DNA from: Cladocopium goreaui
Taxonomy: Eukaryota > Sar > Dinophyceae > Suessiales > Symbiodiniaceae
DNA length: 64,000 nucleotides
Reading direction: 5' to 3'
Assembly: GCA_947184155.2 (NCBI GenBank)
Contig: CAMXCT020001463.1
Location: 1-64,000 of the forward strand
The position numbers were made by a program, and so were the translations under genes. This document shows positions 9,923 to 20,700 of this stretch, piece by piece. The notes under the pieces were generated by a model. The model had not been told where the DNA came from and did not search any database. It saw only the letters and a list, made by a program, of their open reading frames with translations. Each line of letters opens with the position of its first letter. Position 1 is the stretch's first letter.

Positions 9923-9924
9923 AC
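9846..9924 (-). other. Candidate 79-nt intron in helicase gene
   Basis: On the minus strand a donor CAG|GTATGTG (from 9924) and an acceptor CTTGCTCTTCAG (ending 9846) flank 79 nt. Splicing joins the upstream frame (...ELLV) to the helicase-side frame (SDPNAVP) in phase. The two ORFs otherwise overlap in different frames. There is no transcript evidence. Confidence 0.5.
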
Positions 9925-12900
9925 CTGACCAAAAGCTCTACTCCCTGTTGGCTCCGTGCTTGCCGCTGCGCCAGCTCCACGCTGATCCAGGGTTTTAGGT
10001 GCTGCAACTGACGGCCGGCATGATAAGCGTCCAGTTGTGGCAACACCATATCAAGCAGAAATATCAGGGTGCGAAGAGAAAACCCACGAAGGAATTCAGC
10101 AAGCAGGTTCCTCATGAGGTGTCCTCCTTCAGCATGAGCCTGTCCAGGGATGGGGATCATGTCAATCAGCACCTGGCGCAGATCCTGTTCAGTGGCGAGG
10201 GGATCATCCCTTACATCTCTGCCATCAAATGGCACTGTATGCAAGTCAGAGCATCCATCGCCAGCAGCCTGGGGTAACGCGCTCAGGGTGCGTTTGCAAT
10301 GATCAGGGAGATCAAAACTGACCCATGAGAGCACTCGCAAGAGCCCTTCACATCGTATCCCGTGCGGTATGACCTCAGGGGTTGTGATTTGGAGATAACC
10401 AATATGATAGGTGCCTTCTTCAATTGGGGTAAACAATAGGTGGCCATATGCATGCCTGGCACGGCCACTCCAAGATGGATGCCCATCTATAAGGACAATA
10501 TTGTAGCTCAGGTCTGTGAGAGTGTCTGGGCGCCACACGCAGAGTCGGTCCTCAAGACAGTGCAGGAGCACCACCTTTCGTTCCCCAGTTGCCAAACGCA
10601 ACATTGCAGGCGGAGAGGCAATTGCCGCTACCTTAGTGGTACCCGGGAAGCAATCAAATTCATTGAGCACTTCATGGATTGCGAGCCCAGTATACGATCC
10701 CGCAGAGAACCCAAGGACGTCAACATCCCTAATCCCATCTGGGACGGGTACTGTCACATATTGTGGAAAACAGGCTCGCAAAAACAGCAATTTGCCTTGT
10801 GGGTGATAGCACCGGAAGATCTGGCGAACTGCAGTGACCCACGTGGGATGGGGTGGTCTTGCATGCGCCGGGCGGCTTGTAGCAGCCGTCAACAGCCGTA
10901 TGGCACGGGTGATCAAAAGCTTATGATTGGCAAATTTGTCCGGAAGGAACGCCCTCCACGCACTCCATCCCAGTGCAGTGGAGAACAACTGGTAAATTGC
11001 ATACTCATGTGTGGTTTTGGTCAACCCTAGCTGAGTGATGCGCTGCTCCCAGTCATCTGTCATTGCAAGTGAGGGGCCATAGACTTTCATTTGCGCATGA
11101 TTCTGAAAGAAAATGTCGTACTCATGCTCGGGGCTTAACAGCCCTCCCCCCAATCCACTGCAATGCACTGTGAGGGGTCGATCCGGCATGGGAGAATCCT
11201 CTTGCCAAACATTTCCCACCGAGAAGATCCATTGCGCCCATTTCTGTGGCCGGTCAATCAAACCCTGCGAAGTTCTTGCGGCAGCTCCCGTGTAGATTCG
11301 CTGGGCACACTGCACTAAATCAAAAGCTTCACCTTTCATTTCTGCTTGCCAGACCTCTGGTGTGCGGAATACGGCTGGGAGACCGAAAGTGAGCTCCGCG
11401 GCCTGGGTGAGGGCACGGCACTGGCTCCCCATTTCAGCTCTTCGCTCCCACAGACCAAGCAATGCCACGGTCTGCTGATAAGAGAGTGGGGACGGTGGGA
11501 CTTTCGCATGAACACGTAGGCCAATGACAGGGAGAAAATTATGGTGTAGCCATTGCGGCTGCCAATCTACTGTTCCAAACAGAGCTGCCGCTAGTGGTAA
11601 CCACCCAAATTGCGCCAACTCCGCAAGTCTCGATGGTAGACGTTGCTTGGCACTCGTTCCAAACCCATGCAGAATAGCAGGCCTCATAAAGCCTTGCTCA
11701 ATTTCCATGGCCTGGTAAATTTTGTCTCCTGGTAATACTTTTATCACAACGTCTCCTGGGAGGAGACTAAGTGTTGGCAGGGCCCCTTGCTCATATGCAG
11801 GACGGGCCCACTTATGAAAGTTGGGCTGTCTGCCTTGGAAGCCATCAAGGATTCCTCGCAAGTGTCCATGCCGAGGCCGCACTCCCGTCTCGGGAACCGG
11901 AAAGGTAACCCACCCAGACCATTGTCCTAGTAGACTCCAGGCATGACACCAGTCAGCTGCACATCGAGTAGTGGTGCCTAGAAGTGGCGATCCCAGTAAA
12001 CCACTAGAAACGGCAGTTTCAGTGTCACAAGGCGGCTGGGTGGTTGAAAGGTAACCTTCAACATGTTCAAGATAGGCTTTGCTGGCTACCGTAGCGAGTT
12101 CATCTGGGTCTCGCTCAGGATCAGCAAGTTCAGACTCCAGGAGTGGGCTGCGATGTCCAGACGCCAACACAATGACTAGTCCAGCATTAATTTCTGTGAA
12201 GGCTTCGCTGACCAGGATGACACCCTTGCTGGCCGCAGGTTGCGGTGCTCTAAGGGTTACCCTCTTGTCCGTTGAGCCAGAGCGCGAATGGGTAGTGGGA
12301 GAGGAGTTGCCGCTTTTCTCTTCCTCTCGCTCAGTTGGGTGTGGACTCGGCGGTTCAGACCCACCAAAGTCGACCTCATCCTCAAAATTGCCCGTAGCAT
12401 CTGGAGGCGGTGCCCGCACGTCAATGGCCGCAAAGTTCTCAACACTGCGCGATTTCGGCAGCTTGATAGGGGGGCCAGGTTGTTGTTGCGTGGCTTTCCC
12501 TGTGTCAACAGATCGTGCTCTCTTCTGCGCAGGTGCAATCGGACTGCTCGGCATCAGTTCAGGTTGTAGGCACCCTTCAGCAGGCGGCTCATGCCCTGCG
12601 CACGATAGCCACAGCTCCTGAATTTCGAAGAGCGTCACCGGCATGCAATCACTGTCAATGAGAGCAAAGTTGATGCTCGGGAAGAGAAAGACACATGCAT
12701 CCAATATGTAGGTGCCAGCCCACGTAGGGTGCACCTTGTCCAGGCCTGTGTCTGCCGATATGGGCACGAATACAACTGTGGTGTGCTCGCCATAAGGGCC
12801 CACGTATCGGATTCGCTCCTTCCACCACGCAGCAACCATGGGCCAGTGACTTAATCCTGAGGTGCTGGCAACCATATCCGCTAGCAGGTCTCGATGATCA

Positions 12901-13186
12901 GTGATGAGGTAAACAGTCTGGAATGATAGGAACTCAGCAGCTTGGCTGACGACCCAGCGATAAAGGCTGTGCCAATTAGGTCCCGGTGCAACCTCCACAC
13001 CATTCACTACCCTGATCTCATAGTCGTGCCTATCAGGTTCACCAGACTTCTTGTGGGGGTCTCCAAATCGCCACTGGTGATGGACAGTCTGGTTCAAACC
13101 ATACTCAGTGGAAATATCTTTATACAGACCCAGCGCTTCCAACAGTCTATGGCCAGAAGGACCAGGCACAACACCCGAGGGAAGCG
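9925..13186 (-). pseudogene. Large protein: glycosyltransferase-like and alpha/beta-hydrolase-like regions
   Basis: The minus-strand frame is open from the YR2 edge (13186) to the candidate intron. Numbering from the GTG at 13169, about residues 70-185 resemble a nucleotide-sugar glycosyltransferase core, with a DxD-type motif in NFALIDSDCMPVTLFE. A Ser/Pro-rich, low-complexity stretch follows. About residues 820-900 contain a GxSxG nucleophile elbow, VLGFSAGSYTGLAIHEVL, then HCLEDRLCVW, suggesting an alpha/beta hydrolase. No in-frame ATG occurs near the start, and the frame reads straight across the YR2 insertion point once YR2 is removed, so the true start is in or beyond 21989-22402. Marked as pseudogene because YR1 and YR2 interrupt it. 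Enzymatic activity is not shown. Confidence 0.55.
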
Positions 13187-13640
13187 GGGTGGATTAGTCC
13201 ATCGAAGTGGGACAGCTAGGGAGGGAGTACCGTCTTAAGGGTGCTGTTGATGTATTCAACAGCACCCGTCTTGTCTGGGAAAGTATTTCCCCTAGGTATC
13301 GTCGACGCAACTCGTTGGGTCAACAATCGTGTTAACAAACCCGTTGACAAACACACCTGTGTTGTTTCGTGTTTGTCAGACAACAACAGGGAATGTACTT
13401 TCCTGAAAACTTATCTTCTTTGGGTTTCTTCCCAATTTGTTGAGTGAAAGTATTTCACTTGACGGGGAATGATTTCTTGAAGGGAAAGCATTTCCCAATC
13501 CCACCTATTTGGGAGTTTGTTTTCCTAAGTAGGATATTACGGTGAATGTACTTCACCAGAGTAAGTATGGTTTTGTGGGTAAGAAAGTATGTGTGATGTC
13601 AGCCACCGCTGGCTCACAGGGGGCCTTCAAAGAAAGGTCT
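13187..13640 (+). repeat. YR2 split direct repeat A1 (left end)
   Basis: This 454-bp sequence is repeated at 21223-21684. It contains a perfect 12-bp hairpin (13239-13250 with 13256-13267) near its left end. It probably holds the promoter and recombination end, which is inferred from position. Confidence 0.9.
13239..13267 (+). other. 12-bp hairpin in YR2 A1
   Basis: The stem GGGTGCTGTTGA pairs with TCAACAGCACCC across a 5-nt loop. It is repeated in A2 (about 21275-21303). Confidence 0.75.
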
Positions 13641-13683
13641 GTGGGGGGGGTGCGCCCAATGCAGTTGGGCATCGTGTGACGCG

Positions 13684-16017
13684 ATGGAAGGACCGGGGCC
13701 ACCGAGGGGCTACAGGGCCCGGTGGCGGAACCGGGGCAAAGCGTCTGAGGGAAGTGCACCCGAGCTTGATAGCGGAGGGGCTGACGACTGGGAGATGGTC
13801 GGCATGGGTTTCCCAGATGGGTCTGAAGTGGACGAGCCGCAGGCCGAAGAGACTGAAGCAGCGGTCCAGCGGAGGCTTGACCAGATCAATGTAGATCTGC
13901 AGAAGGCGGTGGACCACGTGACGCCTGAGGAGATCGAGGTCTACTGGTCAGCCCTGCCCCCAGAGGTCAGGGAGTTGGTCTCTGTGGGCGGTGAAGTGTC
14001 AGCAGATTTGCTGTCCTACATTGCGGACACAGATGAGGACCGCATGGAGATCCTACGTCAGAACGGATGCCCAGAAAGCGAGGTAGCTGAGAAGGCCGTG
14101 GTGCTGGAAGCCCTGCAGCTTGCAGCTGAAGAGAAGGCTGCAAGGTTGAGGCGAAATCGAGTGGCCAAAAGGGGGGCACAGATGGCCCTGGACTTGGCCA
14201 CGCAGAGCAAAGCACAGAGGCAGCGTGAAGGAGGTGACCTGTTGGAGGGAGAAAAGCCAACGTACAAGTGGCTTGAGAAGCACTCAGGTGCGGTCCTCGT
14301 GAGACGCCGGAGAAGGTCGACCGACCAGGAGCTGGACGACGGAGCTGTGGAGGCGGTCAGAGAGAGAGAACGCCGCCAGTGGGAGGTGGAAGCAGAGAAG
14401 GTCGTCCAGATGTTGGAGGCCAATGACGACCTCCCCATCATATTGGGAGCGTCTGAGTCGAAAGACCCCACCGAGTTCTTGAAGACAGTGGTGGGCTCAT
14501 ACAGGGCATCTACGTTGAGGAAGCGGCTGAGAGAATGGAAGAAGTACCTAGCTTGGCTGGAGATTGTCCACCAAGTTCGGTGGCCATCAAGGCAGGCCCA
14601 TGCCATCGACTACCTGGTCGAACTGAGGTTGGCGGAGGCCCCACCGACGGTGCCCCAGTCTTTCGCCACTACCCTCGCCTTCTTTGAGAGGGCAGCAGGG
14701 GTCGGGCCGGGAATGGCTATCTCAGCCGACGTGGCATTCAAGAGGGCGTTGGACATGACCAACAAAGAGATGGAACAGAGGAAACCTGAAAAGAAACAGG
14801 CACCACTGTTGCCTATCAAGGTGATCGCGTCCATGGAGATGTTGGTCATGAGTGGGGCCAACGCAACCTTCGTCCGTTTCGCGGCTTGGTGCAAGCTGGT
14901 CAAGATTTGGACGGCCAGTCGAACTGATGACTTGCAGGGCATCAGCCTGAGGAGCATGAAGTTCACGAAGGCGGGACTTCATGGAGTATTCTGGAAGACG
15001 AAGGTCTCGGGGCCGGGGAAGAAGAACAAGATCCTCCCGTTCATGATCAGCAGGAGGGTCGGAGTGACCGGCCTGCCTTGGCTGGAAACAGGGATGAACA
15101 TCTTGGAAGAGAGGTATTGGTACCCCAGGGACTATCTGATGCCAATGTATCCCTGCGGGTTAGAGGACCTCGATGAGAGGAGACCGGCGACCTACGATGA
15201 CTTCGTAGTGATGACGAGAGTGGTCTATGCCCGGCTCAGAGAATGCTTCTTTGATGAAGGGAGATGGGTTGCCGGGCGGGGGCCGCTACTGCTTCCAGAA
15301 CTTTACAAGCTCTGGACGGAGCACTCAGAGCGGAACTGGATAGTTTCAATGGCCGCGGCCTCGGGCATCCCGAGAGAAGAGCGGCAGATGCTTGGCCGGT
15401 GGGCCGTCAAGGAGAGCAGCGACGAGTACATCAGGTCGGCACAGAGGATCGTTGCCAGGATCCAGTGCACGCTACTGGAGAAGCTGCGGGTGGACAGAGA
15501 ATGGGACCTGAGAAACTCAGGACTTGATGAGGTGAGAGAACACATCACCAGGATCAAGTATGATGCAGACTCCATCAGGGGACAGATGTTCAAGCTGGAG
15601 ATGCCAGAAGCTTGGACGCCAGTGGCGGAGGATGAACCTCGCCAGAGCCCACTGGAGAGACCGCATGTGGCTGAGCAGGAGGAGCCGGGGCAGCGACACG
15701 ACGAACCTGAGGAGGCCAAGTCCCTGAAGGAAGTGATGGAAGTCCGGGAGGACGCCGATGATGTGGGAAGCGAGGAAGATGACGTGGACGCCAAGGGCAA
15801 GTTCTTCGTGGCCATAAATGTCCGCAGCCGGCACAGGAAACTCCACATATGGGGGAAGTGCGGCACGAAGCCAGGGCAGAACTTCGCCGCGTATGAACCG
15901 CATGACAGCCTCAAGGGAGTTCAGTTTAACTCCCTTTGTGGCCATTGCTGGAAGGGCAAAGACCCTGAAGAAGCCGAGGACAGCTCGACGACGTCAAGCT
16001 CGAGCGACCTTGACTGA
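13684..16017 (+). CDS. YR2 tyrosine recombinase
   Basis: The protein is 777 aa from the ATG at 13684, and longer than the visible parts of its relatives. About residues 1-230 are charged and likely helical, rich in Glu/Arg/Lys. The core has a first Arg in ASRTDDLQG (about 410), a lysine-rich loop SGPGKKNK, an ERNWIVSMAAASGI helix where relatives have HSLKS (the usual His is not evident), MLGRW, and a candidate nucleophile Tyr in DEYIRSAQ (about 580). The C-terminus carries LHIWGKCG (about 720) and LCGHC (about 751), matching the putative zinc-binding tail of the other YR proteins. It is followed by a 512-base spacer and then Gag. It probably catalyses integration of circular element DNA. Confidence 0.8.
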   Translation: MEGPGPPRGYRARWRNRGKASEGSAPELDSGGADDWEMVGMGFPDGSEVDEPQAEETEAAVQRRLDQINVDLQKAVDHVTPEEIEVYWSALPPEVRELVSVGGEVSADLLSYIADTDEDRMEILRQNGCPESEVAEKAVVLEALQLAAEEKAARLRRNRVAKRGAQMALDLATQSKAQRQREGGDLLEGEKPTYKWLEKHSGAVLVRRRRRSTDQELDDGAVEAVRERERRQWEVEAEKVVQMLEANDDLPIILGASESKDPTEFLKTVVGSYRASTLRKRLREWKKYLAWLEIVHQVRWPSRQAHAIDYLVELRLAEAPPTVPQSFATTLAFFERAAGVGPGMAISADVAFKRALDMTNKEMEQRKPEKKQAPLLPIKVIASMEMLVMSGANATFVRFAAWCKLVKIWTASRTDDLQGISLRSMKFTKAGLHGVFWKTKVSGPGKKNKILPFMISRRVGVTGLPWLETGMNILEERYWYPRDYLMPMYPCGLEDLDERRPATYDDFVVMTRVVYARLRECFFDEGRWVAGRGPLLLPELYKLWTEHSERNWIVSMAAASGIPREERQMLGRWAVKESSDEYIRSAQRIVARIQCTLLEKLRVDREWDLRNSGLDEVREHITRIKYDADSIRGQMFKLEMPEAWTPVAEDEPRQSPLERPHVAEQEEPGQRHDEPEEAKSLKEVMEVREDADDVGSEEDDVDAKGKFFVAINVRSRHRKLHIWGKCGTKPGQNFAAYEPHDSLKGVQFNSLCGHCWKGKDPEEAEDSSTTSSSSDLD

Positions 16018-16529
16018 GAGTAAAATGGGGGCGAGAAAGAGACTCCATTGGGGTGGAGCCATGAGGTCCTTGCACAACAGCCGTGGGGAGGGACGTGGTT
16101 GTTTAACCAAGTGAAGTCCCAGTGAACCCCAAGTGAAGGCTGCTTGACAAACCGGGAGGGGTCAAGCACTGATCCCAGGGAACCGGGCAAGCGTTGTAAG
16201 CTTGCGGAGACAGAGCAAGCGTTGCAAGCTTGCGGCGACAGAGAACCTGGCAATGTACTTGCCGGGGTGTCAGCTGGTAGGACCTGCCGAGGGATTGTCC
16301 GGGAAGTGTTGTGACACAAAGCACTTGTGTCGATGCAGACCTGTTGGGTCAAGCAACACGTTGGCAAGGGCGGCAGAACCAGCTTTGTGTTGTTTATTTG
16401 TGTAACAGTTTACACGAGGGCAACAAGCATCACGGGAGCTTCAATGGTTGGGGCGTTGGACACCTCATGCAGAAGGGGTTCATGACTTTTGACTAGGGAA
16501 CGTATATCCCTTAGGGACCCGTCGGAGCC
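16018..16529 (+). other. YR2 spacer between recombinase and Gag
   Basis: This 512-base non-coding spacer has two near copies of a GCAAGCGTTG(T/C)AAGCTTGCGG unit (about 16187-16237), each internally palindromic around AAGCTT. The rest shows no recognisable gene. The repeats could fold in RNA and may affect expression of the downstream Gag; that is speculation. Confidence 0.6.
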
Positions 16530-17786
16530 ATGCCGATGCTTGTGCTGACGGAGGATCAGTCGAGGGCAGCGATGGATGCTGCGGACTCGGACCTGAAATA
16601 CCTCCTCACAGAGGTAGGGGTCGCTGAAGAGGTCCAAGCGGCCTTGTATCACCGGGGTTTCACTACCCTGAGACTTTTCTCAGGGATCGACGAGTCCAGG
16701 GCGGAGGTGAGGACCGCGATCAATGCAGAGATCGGCCTCGACCATGCGGCAGGTAATGCCGAAAGGCGCAACACGGCCCTGCTGCTCAGCGCCTGGGAAA
16801 CAGCTAGGACCCAGCAGAGGTCGAATGATGAGAACAGGGCAGAAGCCAGGGTGGCGATGGTGCCGCGTCCAGTCCCGGGCAACGAGCATGCCATGCTCCG
16901 GGAAGCTCTTGAGGCCCAGATCGGCCGACTGAGGGACTATGAGGTGCCAGCCAAGAGCCTCATAGCGGCCAAGCTGGACGACATCGAGTCCAATATGCCA
17001 AAGCTGGAAGACCTGCGTGACGTGGCATCGGTGGAAGATGGTGAAGCGGACCTCCTACAAGGGAGCTTGGACGCCGCGACGGGGACTTTCAAGATGAAAG
17101 CGGCCAGGAATGCCATCACGATGCCCAAGACCGCAGAGGAGCTACGCCTACGCCACCGACGTATTGGGCTGGCATGGGAGATGGCCCGTACAAAGCATAG
17201 AAACCGGGTCTGGCTCCAGGGCGGCTTGGTGGAGGCATATCGCCATTTGAGCGATCATGTGCTTGGAAAGCACGTCTACGGGCTACAGCTTCCTCACGAA
17301 CAACGACCCAAATGGGAGCTGATACTCAGTTATGAGCAAGAGGTCAGGAAGAGGGCCTATCAACTCCTCAGGAGGGGAGACGAGCCCACGTTGGAGGAGG
17401 CCATGAAGAAGGCCATCGGGGACCCGGAGACGATGAACCTCCACTTCGTGGTGCCGCTGACGACGAGCCTTGCGTCGAGCTCTAGCAGTGGAGCTCGGGC
17501 TACGAGTGCATCAGCCAAACCAGGGGCAGCAGGCCCGTCCGGCGGCAACAAAGGCGCCAAAGGCGGCGGACGCAACGCCAAGCCGGTGAAGAAACTCCAG
17601 GTGAAGACCCCTGATGGAAGGCCGTTATGCTTTAAGTATAACAATAACAACAAGTGCTCGGCCAAGAACTGCAACTTCGTTCACCAATGCCAGCGATGTT
17701 TGGGTAACCACCCCAAGTCCTCCTGCAACGCACTGAAAGGTGACACAGCCAGGGGCGGTACAACGCCCGCAGGAGGAGGTAACTGA
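16530..17786 (+). CDS. YR2 Gag-like protein
   Basis: The protein is 418 aa from the ATG at 16530. The N-terminal segment VQAALYHRGFTTLRLF is weakly similar to those of the other YR Gags. Basic, Gly-rich sequence (GGNKGAKGGGRNAK) precedes a CCCH-type finger beginning CFKYNNNNKCSAKNC with a following His, and then CQRCLGNH. It ends at UGA 17784-17786, in frame with Pol, which is open immediately after the stop. The putative role is packaging element RNA. Confidence 0.75.
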   Translation: MPMLVLTEDQSRAAMDAADSDLKYLLTEVGVAEEVQAALYHRGFTTLRLFSGIDESRAEVRTAINAEIGLDHAAGNAERRNTALLLSAWETARTQQRSNDENRAEARVAMVPRPVPGNEHAMLREALEAQIGRLRDYEVPAKSLIAAKLDDIESNMPKLEDLRDVASVEDGEADLLQGSLDAATGTFKMKAARNAITMPKTAEELRLRHRRIGLAWEMARTKHRNRVWLQGGLVEAYRHLSDHVLGKHVYGLQLPHEQRPKWELILSYEQEVRKRAYQLLRRGDEPTLEEAMKKAIGDPETMNLHFVVPLTTSLASSSSSGARATSASAKPGAAGPSGGNKGAKGGGRNAKPVKKLQVKTPDGRPLCFKYNNNNKCSAKNCNFVHQCQRCLGNHPKSSCNALKGDTARGGTTPAGGGN

Positions 17787-17789
17787 GAT
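17784..17789 (+). other. In-frame UGA between YR2 Gag and Pol
   Basis: TGA is followed by GAT, with the same open frame on both sides. It lacks the CUA context of YR1 and YR4. Confidence 0.5.
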
Positions 17790-20700
17790 TCACCGGTGAC
17801 AGTTTCACCAGTCTCACCGACACCGGAGAAGTGTGTCCGAGTACTTTACATGTTTTCGGGAGCGCCTCGGAAAAGTGATGTGCGCAGCTACTTGCAGAAA
17901 CTCTGCGTATCAGCCGGGGTCCAGTTGCAAATGACGGAAATAGATTTACAGATATCGGAGGATCACGACATGTCAGACGAAGATAGGTGGCAAGAGCTCA
18001 TCACCAAGATCAGAAACGGGGAATTTGACATCCTCATCATGTCCCCACCGTGCTCAACATGGTCGAGGGCAGTGTGGGCGAACCGCTTGGGGCCCAAGCC
18101 GGTCCGGTCAAGGGAATTCCCGTTTGGTTTCCCATGGCTGAAGGGCGATCTCAAAGAGAAAGCAGAGCTGGGAACGCTGTTGGTGATGCGATGCATAGAG
18201 ACGCTGGAGACAGCCCCAGCCACAACGGTCTGTCTCTGGGAGCATCCAGAGGACCTCGGGAGGTCACGCAATGGAACACCGGCAAGTGTCTGGCAGCTGG
18301 AAGCCCTAAGGGCGGTTGCAAAGAAACGGGGCATGGAATCCATTGTATTCCACCAATGTACCTATGGGGCGGACTATCCTAAGCCCACCAGGTTCCTTAG
18401 CGAAGCAGACGGTTTGCTGCAGCTGGGATTTAGTGGCTGGCCAATATTTAGTAAGGACTTCTACTACTTGGGACCGTTGCCACGATCCTGCGGCCATGCC
18501 CACCGAGCTCTTATTGGAGCCAACGACACCGGTGGTTTCAAAACAGCCCCAACCGCAGCATACCCACCACAAATGAACGAAATGATTGCCACGCTGCTGT
18601 TCCAGCATTGGCACAAACACCTACCACCGACGCCAGATGGAGGGGGTGTCGAGAAAATCGCGGTGTCCGGCGTGGAAAATCGCCAGGAGGGGGACCTGGA
18701 AAAGGAAGTTGAGGCCGGAAAGGCCCGAGCAACAGAAGAACCCCCTGAAGACCCAGCCCGGGAGCTGGCAGGTCGAGGTGGCAGCTACCCAATGAGGGGA
18801 CCCGGCCAGAGGTTGTTCCATGATGGGGCGGGTCTATGCTCACAAGGCAACAAGAGACCGGCGTTCAGAGACATCTCGCCGATGAGCAGCTTGGGAGAGG
18901 AGTTCTTGAAGTTGACTTCCGAGAAGGAGTTGAGGAACGACCTCTACAGACTGGCCCTTGGGAAATGTGAAGGGCCGCCATTCCGTGAAGGCATCGTGGA
19001 CGCTGCAAGGAAAGCCTGGTTGACACGCCTCTCAGAGGCCTCGGGGGCGACAATGGAGGACCTGACCGTGGTGACGCCTAGACAGCCCTTTTGGCTGGCA
19101 GCCCTTGGAGAACACCTCAGGGTCATAGGCGATCCCGACGCAGATGTGTTTGGAGGAGGACCGGGCACCTTCAGAACCGGGGTAGAATTGGGGCTCCAGG
19201 GGATGCCAAGGGTGCCGGAGGTCTTCGAGGCCAAAGAGAAGTGGAGGAAGTATGACCCCATCCCTTGGCCTACGGACAAAGGCAACTACACCTCAGCGGT
19301 GGATAATGCCCTGGCGGTACAAAGGCAGTTCCGCAAGGAAGAAGCCCTAGGAGCCATGATCGAGGTCGAAGAGGAGGAAGCAAGGAGGGATTATGGACCC
19401 AAGCTCAGGGTAGCAGTCCTGGCAGCCTTGGAGAAGGCTGATCACTCCTTTCGGGTGGTGCACGATGCCACGCACAATGTTGGAGTCAACTCCCAGATTA
19501 AGGTGGAGGATCAGTTGAGGTACCCCGGGCCGGCTGAGATCAAGATGGCGATGCAGGCCCTGTACCCACCGACATTTGTGCTGGCGGCAGACATTGCCCG
19601 GGCACACCGCTTGGTCCTGGTGAGCAAAGGGGACTGGGGGTACCAGGCCTGCCGCACCGGAGTCAATGACCAGGGCGGAGAGAGCACCAAGATATGGCTC
19701 AACACAGTGGGCACCTTTGGAGTTACGTCGGCCAGCTACCATTTCACCAGGTTGTTTGCGGCGGTCACGAGATGTGCCCATTCGCTCTTGGCCAGACGCA
19801 GCAGCTGCCAGCTGACGTACGTGGACGACTTGCTCTTCATGGCCAATGGACTGGGGGGAATGTCAGCCATATGGGTTACGCTCTTGTTCTTGGTGGTGGT
19901 GGGAACCCCCTTTGCTTGGCGGAAATTCCAAGGAGGCTCCAGGGCCGAATGGATTGGATTCCAGGTTGACATAGCGGCGTGCGAGCTGGGCATGACTGAA
20001 AAGCGGCTACGTTGGGCCCGAGACTGGATGGAGAAGACGGTGGCCAACAAAGTGGTTAGGGTGGAGGAGTTTAGGTCGGCGCTTGGCCGGCTAGCTTTCA
20101 TGATGTCGGCCTTCGGACACCTGAAGCCATTCCTGGGCCCACTATACAGCTGGGTCACCGCAGTGGATCACTGCAATACGCTACAGGTACCAGCGGCAGT
20201 CATCATGATCCTGGGCTTCCTCAAGGCGACAATGGTGCCTAAGATAGCCCGCACGAAGGTGAGATTGACACCGGAAGTGGAGGAAGAACATGCGTTCAGA
20301 TCGGACGCAAAGGCGGAGGGAGAGACTGTGGTGATTGGAGGATGGTGCTGCAGTGATTCGCCGGACAGGGCGAAATGCCGGTGGTTCTCGGTCAAGCTTG
20401 ACAGGAGGAACGCACCTTGGGTGTTTGAGTCCGGGGAGCCTTACCGGGCGATCGCTTCGCTTGAACTCCTGGGCACCCTAGCTTCGATTGTGGCGTTCCC
20501 TCCGCGCCGAGGCAGCTCCAGGAAATTCTTCCTCTCAGCCGGGACGGACAATCTTGGAAACCGTCACCTGGTCACAAGACTGCTCACCACGAAATTTCCC
20601 CTCTGTGTGGTGCTTATGCAGTTGGCGTGGACCCTACATTGCAGGGATTTGGAACTCCGGTTGGATTGGTTCCCGAGATTACAAAACAGAGAAGCAGATG

